A DNA stretch of 64,000 bases from Epiperipatus broadwayi (taxonomy: Eukaryota; Onychophora; Udeonychophora; Euonychophora; Peripatidae): the NCBI GenBank assembly GCA_028023455.1, contig JAQFVV010006231.1:6648036-6712035 (forward strand), read 5' to 3'. Below are positions 25,085 through 37,609 of the stretch, piece by piece; the stretch's first letter is position 1, and the number at the start of each line of letters is the position of its first letter. The translations under genes and the position numbers were made by a program. Under the pieces are notes generated by a model. That model worked only from the letters and a program-made list of their open reading frames with translations. It did not search any database and had not been told where the DNA came from.

Positions 25085-27524
25085 GGTTCTCATCTGATCC
25101 TTCATGTCAGCCACGGGTGGCGCTATTTCTAGCTAAATTTCTAGAAATATGCCATTTCTGCAGCCACATCTAAGCCTTTAAGCATTCTTTCTAAAATAAA
25201 TCCTAGAAAGATTGTTAACTAGGAGTTAAGTCTTGTTTCTATGCTAAAAGGTAGAGTGTTAACTTGGAGTCAAGTCTTCTTTCTACGATAAAATCTAGCA
25301 AGAGTGTTAACTCGGCTTAGCGACTAATGGTGTGGCTTTTTCTGATGCTAAAAGCAGAGGAAAATGCCATAATTGTTTGTGTCACGCACACGGAAGCCGG
25401 CGCTGGAATATTTCTACAAGCAGAAAAAAAAACCATCCTGCTGCTGAAAGAAAAGATTGGATTGTGCGGCAAATATATGCAGATTTGAGGTCCAAAAACA
25501 TCTTTCGACTTTCATTTGTAAGTCCCATTGTGGCCGACAGAAATGTTCACTTCATAAAGGCAAGCTTGTTTGACAGATTCCAAATGGTCTTTATCAAATG
25601 TCAAAAATAAAAGAAGTAACTTCAATTTTTATTTAAACGTACATCCCTTCTCCTGATAATTGTTGTCATCGGCAATCAAATGTAAAATAAAAGAAGTAAC
25701 TAAAATTTTTATTTAAACATAGCCCCAAAACCCCTCTCCTCCCAATAATTGTTGTCATCAGCAATCAAATGGTCAAATAAAAGGAACATCAATTATTCTT
25801 TAATCGTATAGAGAAAAAAACCCTCCCACTAATTGTCGTAGGCAATTAAATGTAAACCAATCAAAGTAAGACCGTAAATTATTAGTTAAACATAACCTAA
25901 ATTACTATTTGAACATGCACCGAAAAAGACCCGCTTTTGTCAATCAAAATTAAAGAAACACCAACTATTATTGTCCCATTGTCAAACCGAATATTATTTG
26001 GGAAAATCCAAATAATTTATAAATGAAAAAAAAAAAGTCAAATCGGTTTTCAATCAAATGGTAACCGGTAGAAGTCACTTAAATTTTGATTTCAACATAC
26101 ACACAAACAAAAAAAAATGCAAAACCCTTTCGCCCAATAATTGTTGTCAGCAATCAAATGTAAAAAATAAAAGTAATGTACAATTATTCTTTAATCGTAC
26201 ACAAAAACACCCCTCCCACTAATTGTTGTTGGCAATCAAATGTAAAGCACTAAAAGTAAGGTAAACCGATTATTTTTTAAACATAACCCAAATTACTATT
26301 TGAACACACACCAAAAAAAGACTCACTCTTGTCAATAAAAATGAAAGAAACAACAACAATTATTGTTCCATTGTCAAAAATATTAGGTTTGGGGCAAAAC
26401 AAACCCATAATTTATAAACGGAAAAAAAAAAAAAGAAGTCCAAATCGGTTGTAAATCAAATATAACCGATAAAAGTAACTTCAATTTTGATTTAAATGTA
26501 CACAAAAAAACAACCCCTTTCTCCCAATAATTGTTGTCGGCAATCAAATGTAAAATAAAAGGAAGGTAAATTAGTATTTAATCATCACCCAAAAACACCC
26601 ACCCCTCTCACTAATTATTGTCAGCAATCAAATGGACACCACCACTAAAAGTAATGTAAACTACTATTCTTTAAACGGTTACACCTCTTCTTCCGATAAT
26701 TGTTGTCTACAATTGTACACACACAAAAACACCCCTTCTCTCAATAATTAGTGTCAGCTATCAAATGTAAACCAATCAAAGTAAGACCATAACTTATTAT
26801 TTAAACGTAACCCAAATTACTATTTGAACCTATACCAAAAAACACCCTCTTGTCAATAAAAAATTAAACAAACAACAACTATTATTGTCCCATTGTCAAA
26901 AATATTTATTTGTAGAACCAAAACCATAATTTATAAATGAAAGGGAGTCAAATTGGTTGTCAATCAAATGTAAACCGATAAAAGTAATGATTTTAATTTT
27001 TATTTAAACATACACACACACGAAGAAAAAAAACACTTCTCCCAATAATTGTTGTCGGCAATTAAATGTAAACCTATAAAAGTAATGTAAATTATTATTT
27101 AATCATACACAAAAACACCCCTCCCACTAATTGTTGTCGGCAATCAAATGTAAACCTATCAAAGTAACGTCAATTATTATTTAAAGATCCATCAAAAAAA
27201 AAAACCATTCTCTCTTGAATTTTGTCAATCCAATTTTACAAAAACAGTAATACTATTTTAAAAAAAACACAAATTACTATTTGAACTCACACCAAAAAAG
27301 ACCCTCTTGTCAATAAAAATTAACAAAAAACAACTATTATTATCCCATCGTCAAAAATATTATTTGGGAAAAATAATTCAGAAACGAAAGAAAGTAAACT
27401 TTGTAAACAAACAAAAAAAAAGTGAATATTAATAGAGAATCGCTAGCCCGAAAATGTTATATTAATGTGTTTTTGGTTAGAAATCATGCCACCTGCGGCT
27501 GACACGAAGGATCAGATGAGAACC
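25085..27524. mobile_element. Non-autonomous DNA transposon carrying a tandem-repeat array; 8 bp TSD
   Basis: 2440 bp element. The left end is GGTTCTCATCTGATCCTTCA and the right end is its inverse (GAAGGATCAGATGAGAACC), with imperfect pairing further in (GTCAGCC-GGTGGC). The 8 bp AATATTTC flanks both sides exactly (25077-25084 and 27525-27532). The interior has three short repeats of about 55 bp near 25185-25315 and a large tandem array (25610-27400). The frame at 25332-25610 (92 residues, K/R-rich, CHNCLCH) is not a recognised transposase. The 8 bp duplication and GG-starting ends match the 17375-18663 element. It inserted into repeat copy B. Confidence 0.85.
25610..27400. repeat. Higher-order tandem array inside the 25085 transposon
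   Basis: The word AATTGTTGTC-GCAATCAAATG or a close variant occurs about eleven times (near 25664, 25745, 25828, 26137, 26219, 26525, 26611, 26695, 26742, 27045, 27127), commonly 80-95 bp apart. A second block, AAATTACTATTTGAAC followed by CTTGTCAAT and TATTGTCCCATTGTCAAA, recurs near 25900, 26290, 26815 and 27255. Together they make a larger unit of roughly 390-525 bp in about four copies. The array looks noncoding and satellite-like. Confidence 0.8.
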
Positions 27525-27839
27525 AATATTTCTTATTGACTTACAAATTATTTTATAAATTAAATGTATAATTTCAAACTTCTTATTACTTGTAATTGAC
27601 AGTTTGGTTTGGAATTTTTACTAATATTTTTTTTTTTTTTGAAATTATAAAATTCCTTCTTTGGTTTCAAAAAAGTGAGAAAAAAATATAGTCCATTGTG
27701 TTATCAACTGCTTATATAGAAATAATACTAAATAACCAAAATAAAAGTTAATTACATTTTTTTTCCACATAAGAAATTCCATCTTTTTCTTTTATTCAAT
27801 GCAAATTACAATAGAGTAATCAAAATAAAAATGAACTAG

Positions 27840-28330
27840 AACAACAAATAAAAAAGGAGCCATGAAAATTATTTACTTTGGTTACCATTGCCAATAAACT
27901 GAGTGCACATCCTGAAGAAAAGCTAGAAAGAGATCCAGTTTATCAGTTTTGCTGAGACATTTATCAATATATATGATGCAGATGAGACTGCAAAATACTT
28001 CAGTGGATGTGCCTCTAATCTTCTGGAGAACCAAAAATGATTTGCATTCACCATAATTAATAAATAAAATGAACTTGCTATGTAGCAACAAATAAAAAGG
28101 TTAAAGCCATAAAAATTATCTAATTTGATTACTGTCACTGATAAATTGAGTACATGTCCTTTAGAAAGGCTAGAAAGAGGTTCAGTTTATCACAGTTTTG
28201 CTGAGACATTGACCAGGATATGTAATACTGATGAGATTGATAGTTCAAAAGATGTGTTTTTCTTTTTTTTTTTTTGAGAACCAAATTTAACAGAAGATAT
28301 TCATCTTCGATGTCATTAAGAAAATTGTTG
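27840..28330. repeat. Tandem duplication, unit about 245 bp
   Basis: 27840-28060 and 28085-28330 align: CAACAAATAAAAA, then CATAAAAATTAT, a GCTAGAAAGAG-TC-AGTTTATCA block, TTTTGCTGAGACATT and GAGAACCAAA in the same order. The copies are diverged. It lies at the right part of repeat copy B. The short frames on the - strand at 27882-28138 follow from the repeat and are not genes. Confidence 0.7.
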
Positions 28331-28639
28331 GAACCTAAAAATTCCAGTGCACTTTTTTTACTGGCAATTACTTTGTCATAGAAATTTTGAAAAAGATATT
28401 TTAAACAATGGCATACAATTCAGCAACTCAAAAACTTTATTAGGATACAAATACTATATGAAAAATACCAGGTTTTTTTTCACATTCTTTTTAGAAAAGT
28501 TAACAAAAAAAATAAATAAAACACTATCAAGAAACAACACAAAATTTATTTGTGCATTTCTTTATAAAAAAAATAAATAAATCTAACAATATAAATAAAT
28601 AATACAAAGTTTATTTTTAATTAATTTCTAAACAGTAAA

Positions 28640-29390
28640 AAAGTATTTATGTTTTATTTTTATATTTTATTTTCTGATGTATTTTTCTAAATATGTAAAG
28701 TAAACAGAACCTTAAATTATTGACTAGTTATCCCAATATTGTTTCAGGATATCAATTCAGTGTTTGAAAAGAATCAAGTAAACATAAAATCAAATATAGA
28801 TACCCTACTCTATCAGTACGTTTAGCAGTAGAATTACTTTCTATAGATATATATACATATTGGTTTAACTATTTTCATAGATTTATTGTGATGTAATAAC
28901 TAGAGATATTTTCAGCAATCATGTTATTAAGAAACCATCAATTACTAGTGAGTGCTCAAAACAAAAAAAATATTATTGGAATATAAAACAAAATAGTTTA
29001 GCCTTAGGACTGTCAGTAGTAATTGATAGTTATCTAGAAATATTATTGCTGAACATATTTTTATATATTTACATAAATCCATGAAAATATTTAACATACA
29101 TGACTCTTTGGGGGAAATGAATTAACTGTTATTGAATGTAAAAAGATTTATTTCTTTTAAGTCCTCATTCTTTTAAAAATAATTTCCTGGGTTTAAATTC
29201 ATAAAACAACTTGGGTTAGAAATAAAAGAGAACTTTTTGAGAATCTCATTTTGTTTCTATTTAAATATAAACCAAAAAATTATTATTGGGTGCTAGGCCA
29301 AAGTAGTTTAATTTTAAGACTGTCAGTAGTAATTTATGGTTTTCTATTAACATCATTGCTGAATATATTTTTAGTTATTATATGAAAATA
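28640..29390. repeat. Repeat family copy C fragment (-) and adjacent direct repeats
   Basis: Read on the - strand, 28700-28800 shows GATATCCTGAAACAATATTG, as in copies A and B, preceded by TTTTATGTTTA and CAAACACT. To its right, 28957-29090 and 29263-29390 are direct copies: AGTTTA...GGACTGTCAGTAGTAATT versus AGTTTA...AGACTGTCAGTAGTAATT, period about 306 bp. No gene seen. Confidence 0.5.
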
Positions 29391-29410
29391 GTCTCACACT
29401 TTACTTTGCT

Positions 29411-32400
29411 TATATATATATATTGTACTGGGTTCAAATATGTGACCTCGAAACACTGGCTTCTTAGGCAGAGAAGAACGATAGCTATAAAGTATATAGC
29501 TAGCATTACATTTCCAGGACATAACTTCTTCTCAACTGTTGAGTTCAACACCAAGTTCAAAGTACTTTTTGTTTCGTGTAGACATGGGCGCCAGCTATCT
29601 ATTCAAGGATGAATAAATAATGCACTTTGGACAATGGCCACTAACTCAATGCCTACACATCCATGACTAGCTCAGTTGTTTGTAGTCACTAACAGATTAT
29701 ACATAATTAGTGGTTAAAAGACTTGATAAAAGAATTGTAAAAGGAATTTATTAAAAGAATTGACTGACAAATAAAGTTTAATTTTAAAGACAATTTATTA
29801 ACTAACATTAATTTACTAATTTTAAACATCTTTATAATTTTTTTTAACTAATATAACATACGCACATTTTGAATTAGCACATTATGATATATATCTTATG
29901 AAAGCATAAATAATATTTGACATCGATAAATTATCTCACATTCACAAACACGCACATCAATAGTTCATTTTATGCATGCTTAATAGAGTTCAAATTACTT
30001 GTCTCTGGAGGATTTACGAATTACAGCTGTGGCTACTACATATAAATGAGAATAATAAAATGTTTTACCTAGGATTTTTGGGACGTGGATATTGCTTGTT
30101 GTTAGCTGCTTCTGATGGAGTATATCTAATAAAAGATATCTAACCAGTTAGATCTGAGGTTTCTTGAGGAGATTTGATGCTAATCCGTTGGTTTTATTCT
30201 TGGAGACAGTTGAACATTTACAGGGGATTTCTGAGTTGTTATGCAAACATTATTTCACAGGCAGGTTTTGATGATCTTGTTGGATTAAAGGGTTGAAGCA
30301 AGAGCGTATATTCTCAAAAGCTGCTCAGCAATGCATTTCTGTTTCTGAATACATAATATGAATTGCACTGTTATCTCTGGTAAACAAGACTGACACTAGA
30401 CAAACTGAAAACTAGGCTGAAACTGGAAGTCTGATAAAAATCTAGCTATTTATGTATGCGAATTGTTTTTGTTTTAATGTCCGCCGGCAATAAATGTTGT
30501 TGAAATTCCTTTAATAACTAATCCTTTGACAATGTGTTTTTGAAGATTGTTTAATTAGTAGTAGCCATGATAAAATGTATTGTTTTTATATCTTTAATTA
30601 GTAACCCACTGCTGTGTTTTTAAATATATTTCATTTCAATATTTATCTTCGTGTGTTTTTCAATACGATTTTACCACGCATTTATTATATATCTTATTAA
30701 CAAGCTTACATTTATTTTTATTTACCATCACACATATATACACATTTATTCTAATAAACTGGAATGAAAAAAGATTTATATTTTAACTTTTAATTTATAA
30801 TAATAACACTCTTTAACTTTTATGAACTCTTAGTTTTATCTTTTTTAACCAAAACTCCCCCTCCCTCCTTTTAATCAATTATTTTCTAACTTTTATTTCA
30901 AACTCTTTTACGAAAATAAACTGTAATAAACTCTTCATCATTTAAATATGTTTTTCTTTTACGAAAGATTATTTTAATAAATTTGTTTTCGTAAAAGAGT
31001 TTGAAATAGGGGTTAGAAAATAATTGATTAAAAGAAGGGAGGGGGAGTTTTGGTTAGAAAAGATAAAACTAAGAGTTCATAAAAGTTAAAGAGTGTTATT
31101 ATTATAAATTAAAAGTTAAAATATAAATCTCTTTTGATTCCAGTTTATTAGAATAAATGCGTATATATGTGTGATGGTAAATAAAAATAAATGTAAGCTT
31201 GTTAATAAGATATATAATAAATGTGTGTTAAAATCATATTGAAAACACATGAAGATAAATATTGAAATGAAATATATTTAAAAACACAGCAGTGGGCTAC
31301 TAATTAAAGATATAAAAACAACATGTTTTATCATGTCTACTACTAATTAAACAATTTTCAAAAACACGTTGTCAAAGGATTAGTTATTAAAGAAATTTCG
31401 ACAACATTATTGCCGGCGGACATTAAAACAAAAACAATTCGCATACATAAATAGCTAGATTTTTATCGGATGTCCAGTTTCAGCCTAGTTTTCAGTTTGT
31501 CTAGTGTCAGTCTTGTTTCACCAGAGATAACAGTGCAATTCATATTATGTATCCAGAAACAGAAATGCATTGCTGAGCAGCTTTTGGGAATATACGCTCT
31601 TGTTCATCCCTTTAGTCCAACAGGATCATCAAGATCTGCCTGTGAAATAATGTCTGCATAACAACTCAGAAATCCTCCGTAAATGTTCAACTCTCTCCAA
31701 ACATAAAACCAACCTATTAGCATCAAAACTCTTCAAGAAACATCAAATCTAACCGGTTAGATATCCTTTATTAGATATACTCCATCAGAAGCAGCTAACA
31801 ACAAGCAATATCCATGTTCCAAATATCCTAGGTAAAACCTTTTATTATTCTCATTTATATGTAGTAGCCACCGCTGTAATTCTTAATCCTACAGAGACAA
31901 GTAATTTAAAGTCTATAAGCATGCATAAAATGAACTATTGATGTGCATGTTTGTGAATGTGAGATAATTTATTGATGTCCAATATTATTTATGCTTTTCA
32001 TAAGATATATATTATAATGTGTTAATTTAAAATGTGCTTGTGTTATAATTAGTTAAAAAAATTATAAAGATGTTGAAATTTAGTAAATTAATGTTAGTTA
32101 ATAAAAGGTCTTTAAAATTAAACTTTATTTGTTGATCAATTCTTTTATCAATCTCTTTTTATAAATTCCTTTTATAATTCTTTTATCAATTCTTTTAACC
32201 ATTAATTATGCATAATCTATTAGTGATTACAAATAGCTGAGCTAGTCATGGATGCGTAGGCATTGAGTTAGTGGCCATTGTCCAAAGTGCGTTATTTATT
32301 CATCCTTGAATAGATAGCTGATGCCCGTGTCTACGTGAAGCAAAAAAGTACTTTGAACTTGGTGTTGAACTCAACAGTCGAGAAGAAGTTATGTCCTGGA

Positions 32401-32528
32401 AATGTAATGTTAGTTATATACTTTATAGCTATCATTTGGGCATACATACTCTCTGAGTATGTTCTTCTCTGCCTAAGAGGCCGCTGTTTCAAGGGTACAA
32501 ATTCAAACCCGGTACAATATATATATAT
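29411..32528. repeat. Giant palindrome: arms of about 1.5 kb, short central spacer
   Basis: The left arm (29411 to about 30922) and right arm (about 30980-32528) are inverted copies for essentially their whole length, with scattered substitutions and small indels. Matching landmarks include GTAGACATGGGCGCCAGCTA (29578) versus its inverse near 32325, and GTCCGCCGGCAATAA (30479) versus the inverse near 31414. The spacer is about 57 bp. Outer ends are ATATATATTGTAC and its inverse, inside TA-rich DNA, so a target duplication cannot be defined. The longest frames are 60-81 residues and occur on both arms as mirror images; none is convincing. Confidence 0.85.
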
Positions 32529-34390
32529 TGTAATGGGCACACATGCCGTTACATTATTTATTTTAAAAATTAGACATTAAAAATAAAAGTTCGCAAATAA
32601 AAACTTCTTTTTTAAGAATTCTTAAAAAAGAAGTTAAAAGTCATCTGAACTTTATATATATATAAAATCGCACAGATGAAAAATTATTAAAAGAAAACTT
32701 TATAAAAAAAAGAAAAAGTTTTAAAACTAAATTCTCAACAAAAACTTAAAAAGATTTAAAGATAAAACTATATCATTAAAAAGAATGTATAAATTAATTA
32801 ATGCTATTGTGTAAAATGGAAATGATTATTTTAATTAGTTAAAAGTAAACTAGCGTTTGGGCATTTCAAAATGTATAATTAAAGGTCAGATAGAAGGAAA
32901 CGGACCTCAACGAAAAGATCATCATCGTCATGATGTAATGTCCACTGGATCCGAAAGTTTAATATAAAAGGAAAAGTTGGAAATAAAGAAAAAGAGAAGA
33001 TAGAGATGCGAAAGCAGAGGTGTGCAAGAGTTGAAGGAGAAGGGATTGGAAAGACACAGTCTTCAATCCCTTCAGTTTTGCTAAAAAAAGGGGGGGGGAG
33101 AAAGAAAAATGACCAATCATTTTCCTATATTGTGGACCATAGGACATCAGGGGAATTAACACTGGATCCTAAATTGGAAGCAATTGTAAAGGGTGAACTT
33201 TTTAAAACAGTAAGGACTTTATGAGCTCCAATGAACATTAATTTGAAAACAATAAGAACCATAAATGCTAAATTTCTCAATATTTAATAGAAATAGAATC
33301 CTATTTGACTAAATTATTTATTAATTATTTTATTGAATGTATTTTTTTTTAAAAAATCATTTCCATTAAGTTATTTGTTTAGTTCTTTCAAGTTTTTTTT
33401 TTTTTGTTAAACAACTTTTAATAAATGTTAAATTTAAGTCAGGCGTGAATGGCTGCATAGATTCGTAAAGTTATGTTAGTTTATGGGAGGGTAAATCTTA
33501 GGTTATTTGTTCCATAGTTAAATTGGGTTAATCGATTGGATATATTAGTGTAATTAGTAAATGTAGTATGAGATCCTCTACATGCAGGACCACATTATAC
33601 ACTGCACTTGGGCAAAATAAGCCTATTTTTTATTGACCATCAGAGCCAGATGGTATTCTCTGCTCTGTTGATCACCCCCTTTGTTTATGGAATGGGATCG
33701 TAAGTCAGCAAAAAGAATTGCAATCCCTTCCTATGGAGTTTTTTTTTATTGTTCTTCTCACCAGATGGATGTAACATTCCTGTAATGGATGAGAGACAAT
33801 TTCTTTTCTATAACTATATTGTTCAGATGTGCATTCCTGACAGTATGATATTGTGCTGTCATATTCATGCTACATTGAATACATTGATGTATAAGATGGA
33901 TTGACGTTAGTTTGATTGCGAACGTTTGGTCTAAGGTTAAATCAGGGATAGAATATTTTCTTTTCAAATGCAATCTATGTAGTCTATTCATACTCGACAC
34001 TCTAATAAATATTAAATTCATCTGTGTGAACTTTTAAAATAAAAAGTTAAATTGTAAATTAAAATCTAAAGTAAAGTCATAATGTTTTATAAAAAAATAA
34101 TTAAAGTAAACATACTAAAATAATAATGCTAAATTTTATATATGTGCATTAATAAATGTTTTGTGTGTTATTACTGGCAATGGCTTTTTTTTTTTTTTAA
34201 TATTGAAGAATATTTTAAAAAGAATTTATATTTCATAAATCTCTGCGTCTCCATTAGCTAGTGGCATGGACTGACGGTCGGAATAAAATATATATGTAAA
34301 ATTTGGATCCTAAAAGTATGTATCTGCCTACTATATAAATTTTCCAGGTTCAAATAGCCTGGTGGTGCCCTGTACGGCAGATACAATGAG
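32529..34390 (+). repeat. Diverged, probably solo, LTR-like copy of the 37610 element
   Basis: Starts TGTAATGGGCACACATGCCG, matching the LTR start TGTAACGATATATAAATATG in layout. It shares many blocks with both 2.1 kb LTRs: AAAAGTTCGCAAATAAAA, CGTGAATGGCT, GTAGTATGAG, CCTATGGAGTTTTTT, GTTAAATCAGGGA and CTGCGTCTCC. Similarity fades after about 34390, short of the LTR end. The frames seen in the younger LTRs are not kept here, arguing against coding. It begins exactly where the palindrome ends. Confidence 0.75.
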
Positions 34391-36123
34391 ACCTCTGAAC
34401 ACCCTGACCATTATAATATATATATAGTAACAAAATGAAAATATGTAGACCATTTGTAATGAAATATAAATATCTATATACTATGCACTGCCATGCCCTT
34501 ATTCAATAGCCTGCAGATTTGGGTGGCATTTATAATGGAATATGAAATTAATCTAAATAAAATCCATTTCCTTACTATTCCTCATTGGGGCAGCCATTCT
34601 CAATGGATCAATTGTTTTAGATCAATTATCAATAACCATGTAAGCAGTTTTATACCCCAATTGGAAAAACCATTCTATATTTAACCATTTTATTCTCTAT
34701 TCATTTTTTTTCATATGTATATCTGTTCATCTGGGCATCACTAGGCTATCCAAACCTAGATAAAGTTATATTGGATACCTACTTATAATCATACATGGTT
34801 TGAACTTCAGTTGGTACATTATTTATAATAATATATAGGATTTTCCATTTCATAACAATATTATTTGCACTTGTATTAAAGGTAAAACATCTTCATTATT
34901 CTCTAATTGTGCAAATAAATTATCAGATAAATTATCATATAGATCATATTTAAGAGTTTAACATCATAAATTCATATTTAATAATAATATAAGTCTTACT
35001 AGCTCATATTTAATACTATAGATTATCGATGGTAATTCAATAAATCTTTGGGGATAGTCATATTTCTTATGATGGCTCACAAATTACAAACAAACAAAAT
35101 AAGAAACATTATTTATATGGCCATTTAATATGTGTATTTAGACTATAAGTGATGGTGATGGTGATAATGATGGCGATGATACTTCCAGCCATAGCTTTAT
35201 AACTAACTCACAACACAAATCTTATCTTTTATCAATCTATAATTATTTACCAAAATATTGTTACATCTTTAAACTATGTTCCAATGATTGAAATCCATCA
35301 GTGATAATGATGACCAAACTAACCTCACAAGACAATGATTAACTCTAAGAAATATATAAACTTCTTTTAATAAACAAATTAAATTTTATTATTGATTAAT
35401 CAGCAGTATACAAATAGAAAATTTACATAATTAATAGTGAAATTCAAATAATAATAATAATAATAACGAAAAACCTTTCCCTCTTACCCTTAATGAAACT
35501 TAAACTCAATCGTTAATATTATAGGTGTATGTTCATATCTCTAGTGGGTGAGTAGAAATTTTATATAGAAACATTTTAATTTTGAAATAAACACCTGATA
35601 CACGTATGCATATATCCGCATGTAACATACATTTTTACTTTAATATTTGTTTATATGTCTATAATCTTAAAAATAATGCTAATCAGAAATAGATAGAGAA
35701 AAGTTAATTGAATTATAAAGATAAGAATATTTAAAAAGAGATCTTTTTCTAGTTAATTATCTCAATTTCATTAATCTAGGTTGCTAATTACTTCAAGATC
35801 TATCTCTCATTATATCAAATTTCTATCCTCATCGATTTGCGCATTCATACTTAAAACGTATTTATGTAGACATATTTATATCATTAGGTGTGTGTGTATA
35901 TGTTACTTCCCACTAATAAATATTGTATTCAACCATTATATATGATAAGAATAATACATTTCTTATGATATAAGAATTAATACATAATAAAAAAGACATT
36001 TTATCAAAAAATATACATCCATAAATGGTTAGATGTAATGGCAATCAAATAATACATTATACTAATAAAGTCAATATTCATAATTATTGAAAAACCTTTT
36101 CTAATAATTGATTCGTATTTTTA
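34391..36123. other. AT-rich intronic DNA
   Basis: No gene seen. Short simple repeats occur: GATGGTGATGGTGATAATGATG at about 35152-35180 and an (AAT)n run near 35446-35465. Confidence 0.45.
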
Positions 36124-36373
<250 letters not shown>

Positions 36374-37609
36374 ATTATACTGACCATTGTTTAAATTATA
36401 TTTTATCATTTTCTCTCTTTTTTAAAAAATTTATTTTATTACTTACAATAACAAAAAAAGCATTTGTTACTATACGAAATCATTTTTATAAACTTGATAT
36501 TTTTACAAAATAAAATTTGAATCCTTTTTTATTAAAAAAAAACACATTTCAATTATTCAAACTTTGAATAATTGACTTTTGATCTTTGAATGTTAAATTT
36601 ATATACAAAACAAGCAAATTTTAAATCAGTGAACTAAAGGAAATCCTTTTCTCTTTGGAAAATGCAAAATATTGGATAGAGAGGAAAAGATACAAAGAAG
36701 AAAATTCAAAGAAGCTGCTCATGTGATTATGGTAAATAATTCCATAAGTCAATCTAGTATGAGGTATACATAATGGATGGAAAACACTAATAAACTTTTC
36801 TCTTAGTGGACAAATCAGAATGAACCTCATAGATAAGTATATAAAATTTCTACTGATTGTTGCCTTTGGCAGTATGAGGCATTATCTTAAAATTCAATAT
36901 TCAAGAATCTAAGGATCCAAGTTACTGGTTAGTTCAACAACACCTGAAAAAGAGAGGAGAATAATACCTCTTGAAACATTGTAACTAAGCTGTGTTCTAT
37001 TACTAACAGTTGAATGTAATTGGGAAATTTAAATAAAGTTAAACTTTTTCAAAGATATTCAATATTTAATATTAGATCATGGAAATAGTACAATATATAA
37101 TTATAACTAAAACATCATCACAAATCTTCAGGAAAACATTATTTGTCTATTCTTTTTTTTTTTTTTTTATCATTTTTATTAAAACTGTTACCCTAAAAGT
37201 AATCATTATTTACCCACTCTTATGTACAATTATGTACCTTGTTTTGCAACTGTTGCAACATGTAATAAATTGACTAAAGTATCTAAAATAGTTTTTAACC
37301 AATAAAATCCCTAGTAAAGTTATCTTTTCAAAAATTTATTAAATTATCGGCTATTTTATTATCCAGTGTAAAATTTGAAAGTTGAACTAAAGGTTTTAAA
37401 TATTTTTATAATGATCAGTTTAATTTTGGAAATTTGATATTGGTGTACTGAAATCTAAAAATTTGATCGATTCCAAAAAATATCCCAAGTGCGTTAGATA
37501 ATTTTACACACATACTTCTTACTGATATAAAGTGCTGAAATGAGATATTGATTATTGCCATGCATTATACAACATATATGTTGATGCATTGATAAGTTTA
37601 ACATCATAT
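36374..37609. other. AT-rich intronic DNA
   Basis: No gene, RNA or clear repeat recognised. Open frames are short and A/T-driven. Confidence 0.4.

Larger units (their letters stand above)
24770..28330 (+). repeat. Dispersed repeat family, copy B (+ strand), split by a 2.44 kb insertion
   Basis: The left part (24770-25084) and right part (27533-28330) match copy A in order and sense. The block GACTTACAAATTA...TTACTTGTAATTGA...GTTTG occurs on both sides of the insertion (24920-25010 and 27539-27625), so at least two tandem units existed before the transposon arrived. The right part continues with CAATGCAAATTACAATAGAG and TTTGGTTACCATTGCC, as in copy A. No protein is encoded. Confidence 0.6.

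Noticed and set aside
25610-27400. CRISPR-like appearance of regularly spaced repeats
   Set aside because: The units diverge, spacers are not unique and uniform, there are no cas genes, and the array sits inside a eukaryotic transposon.
29378-32580. Mirror-image frames of 60-81 residues at the palindrome ends
   Set aside because: They occur on both strands of both arms, as expected from an inverted repeat, and have no recognisable domain.
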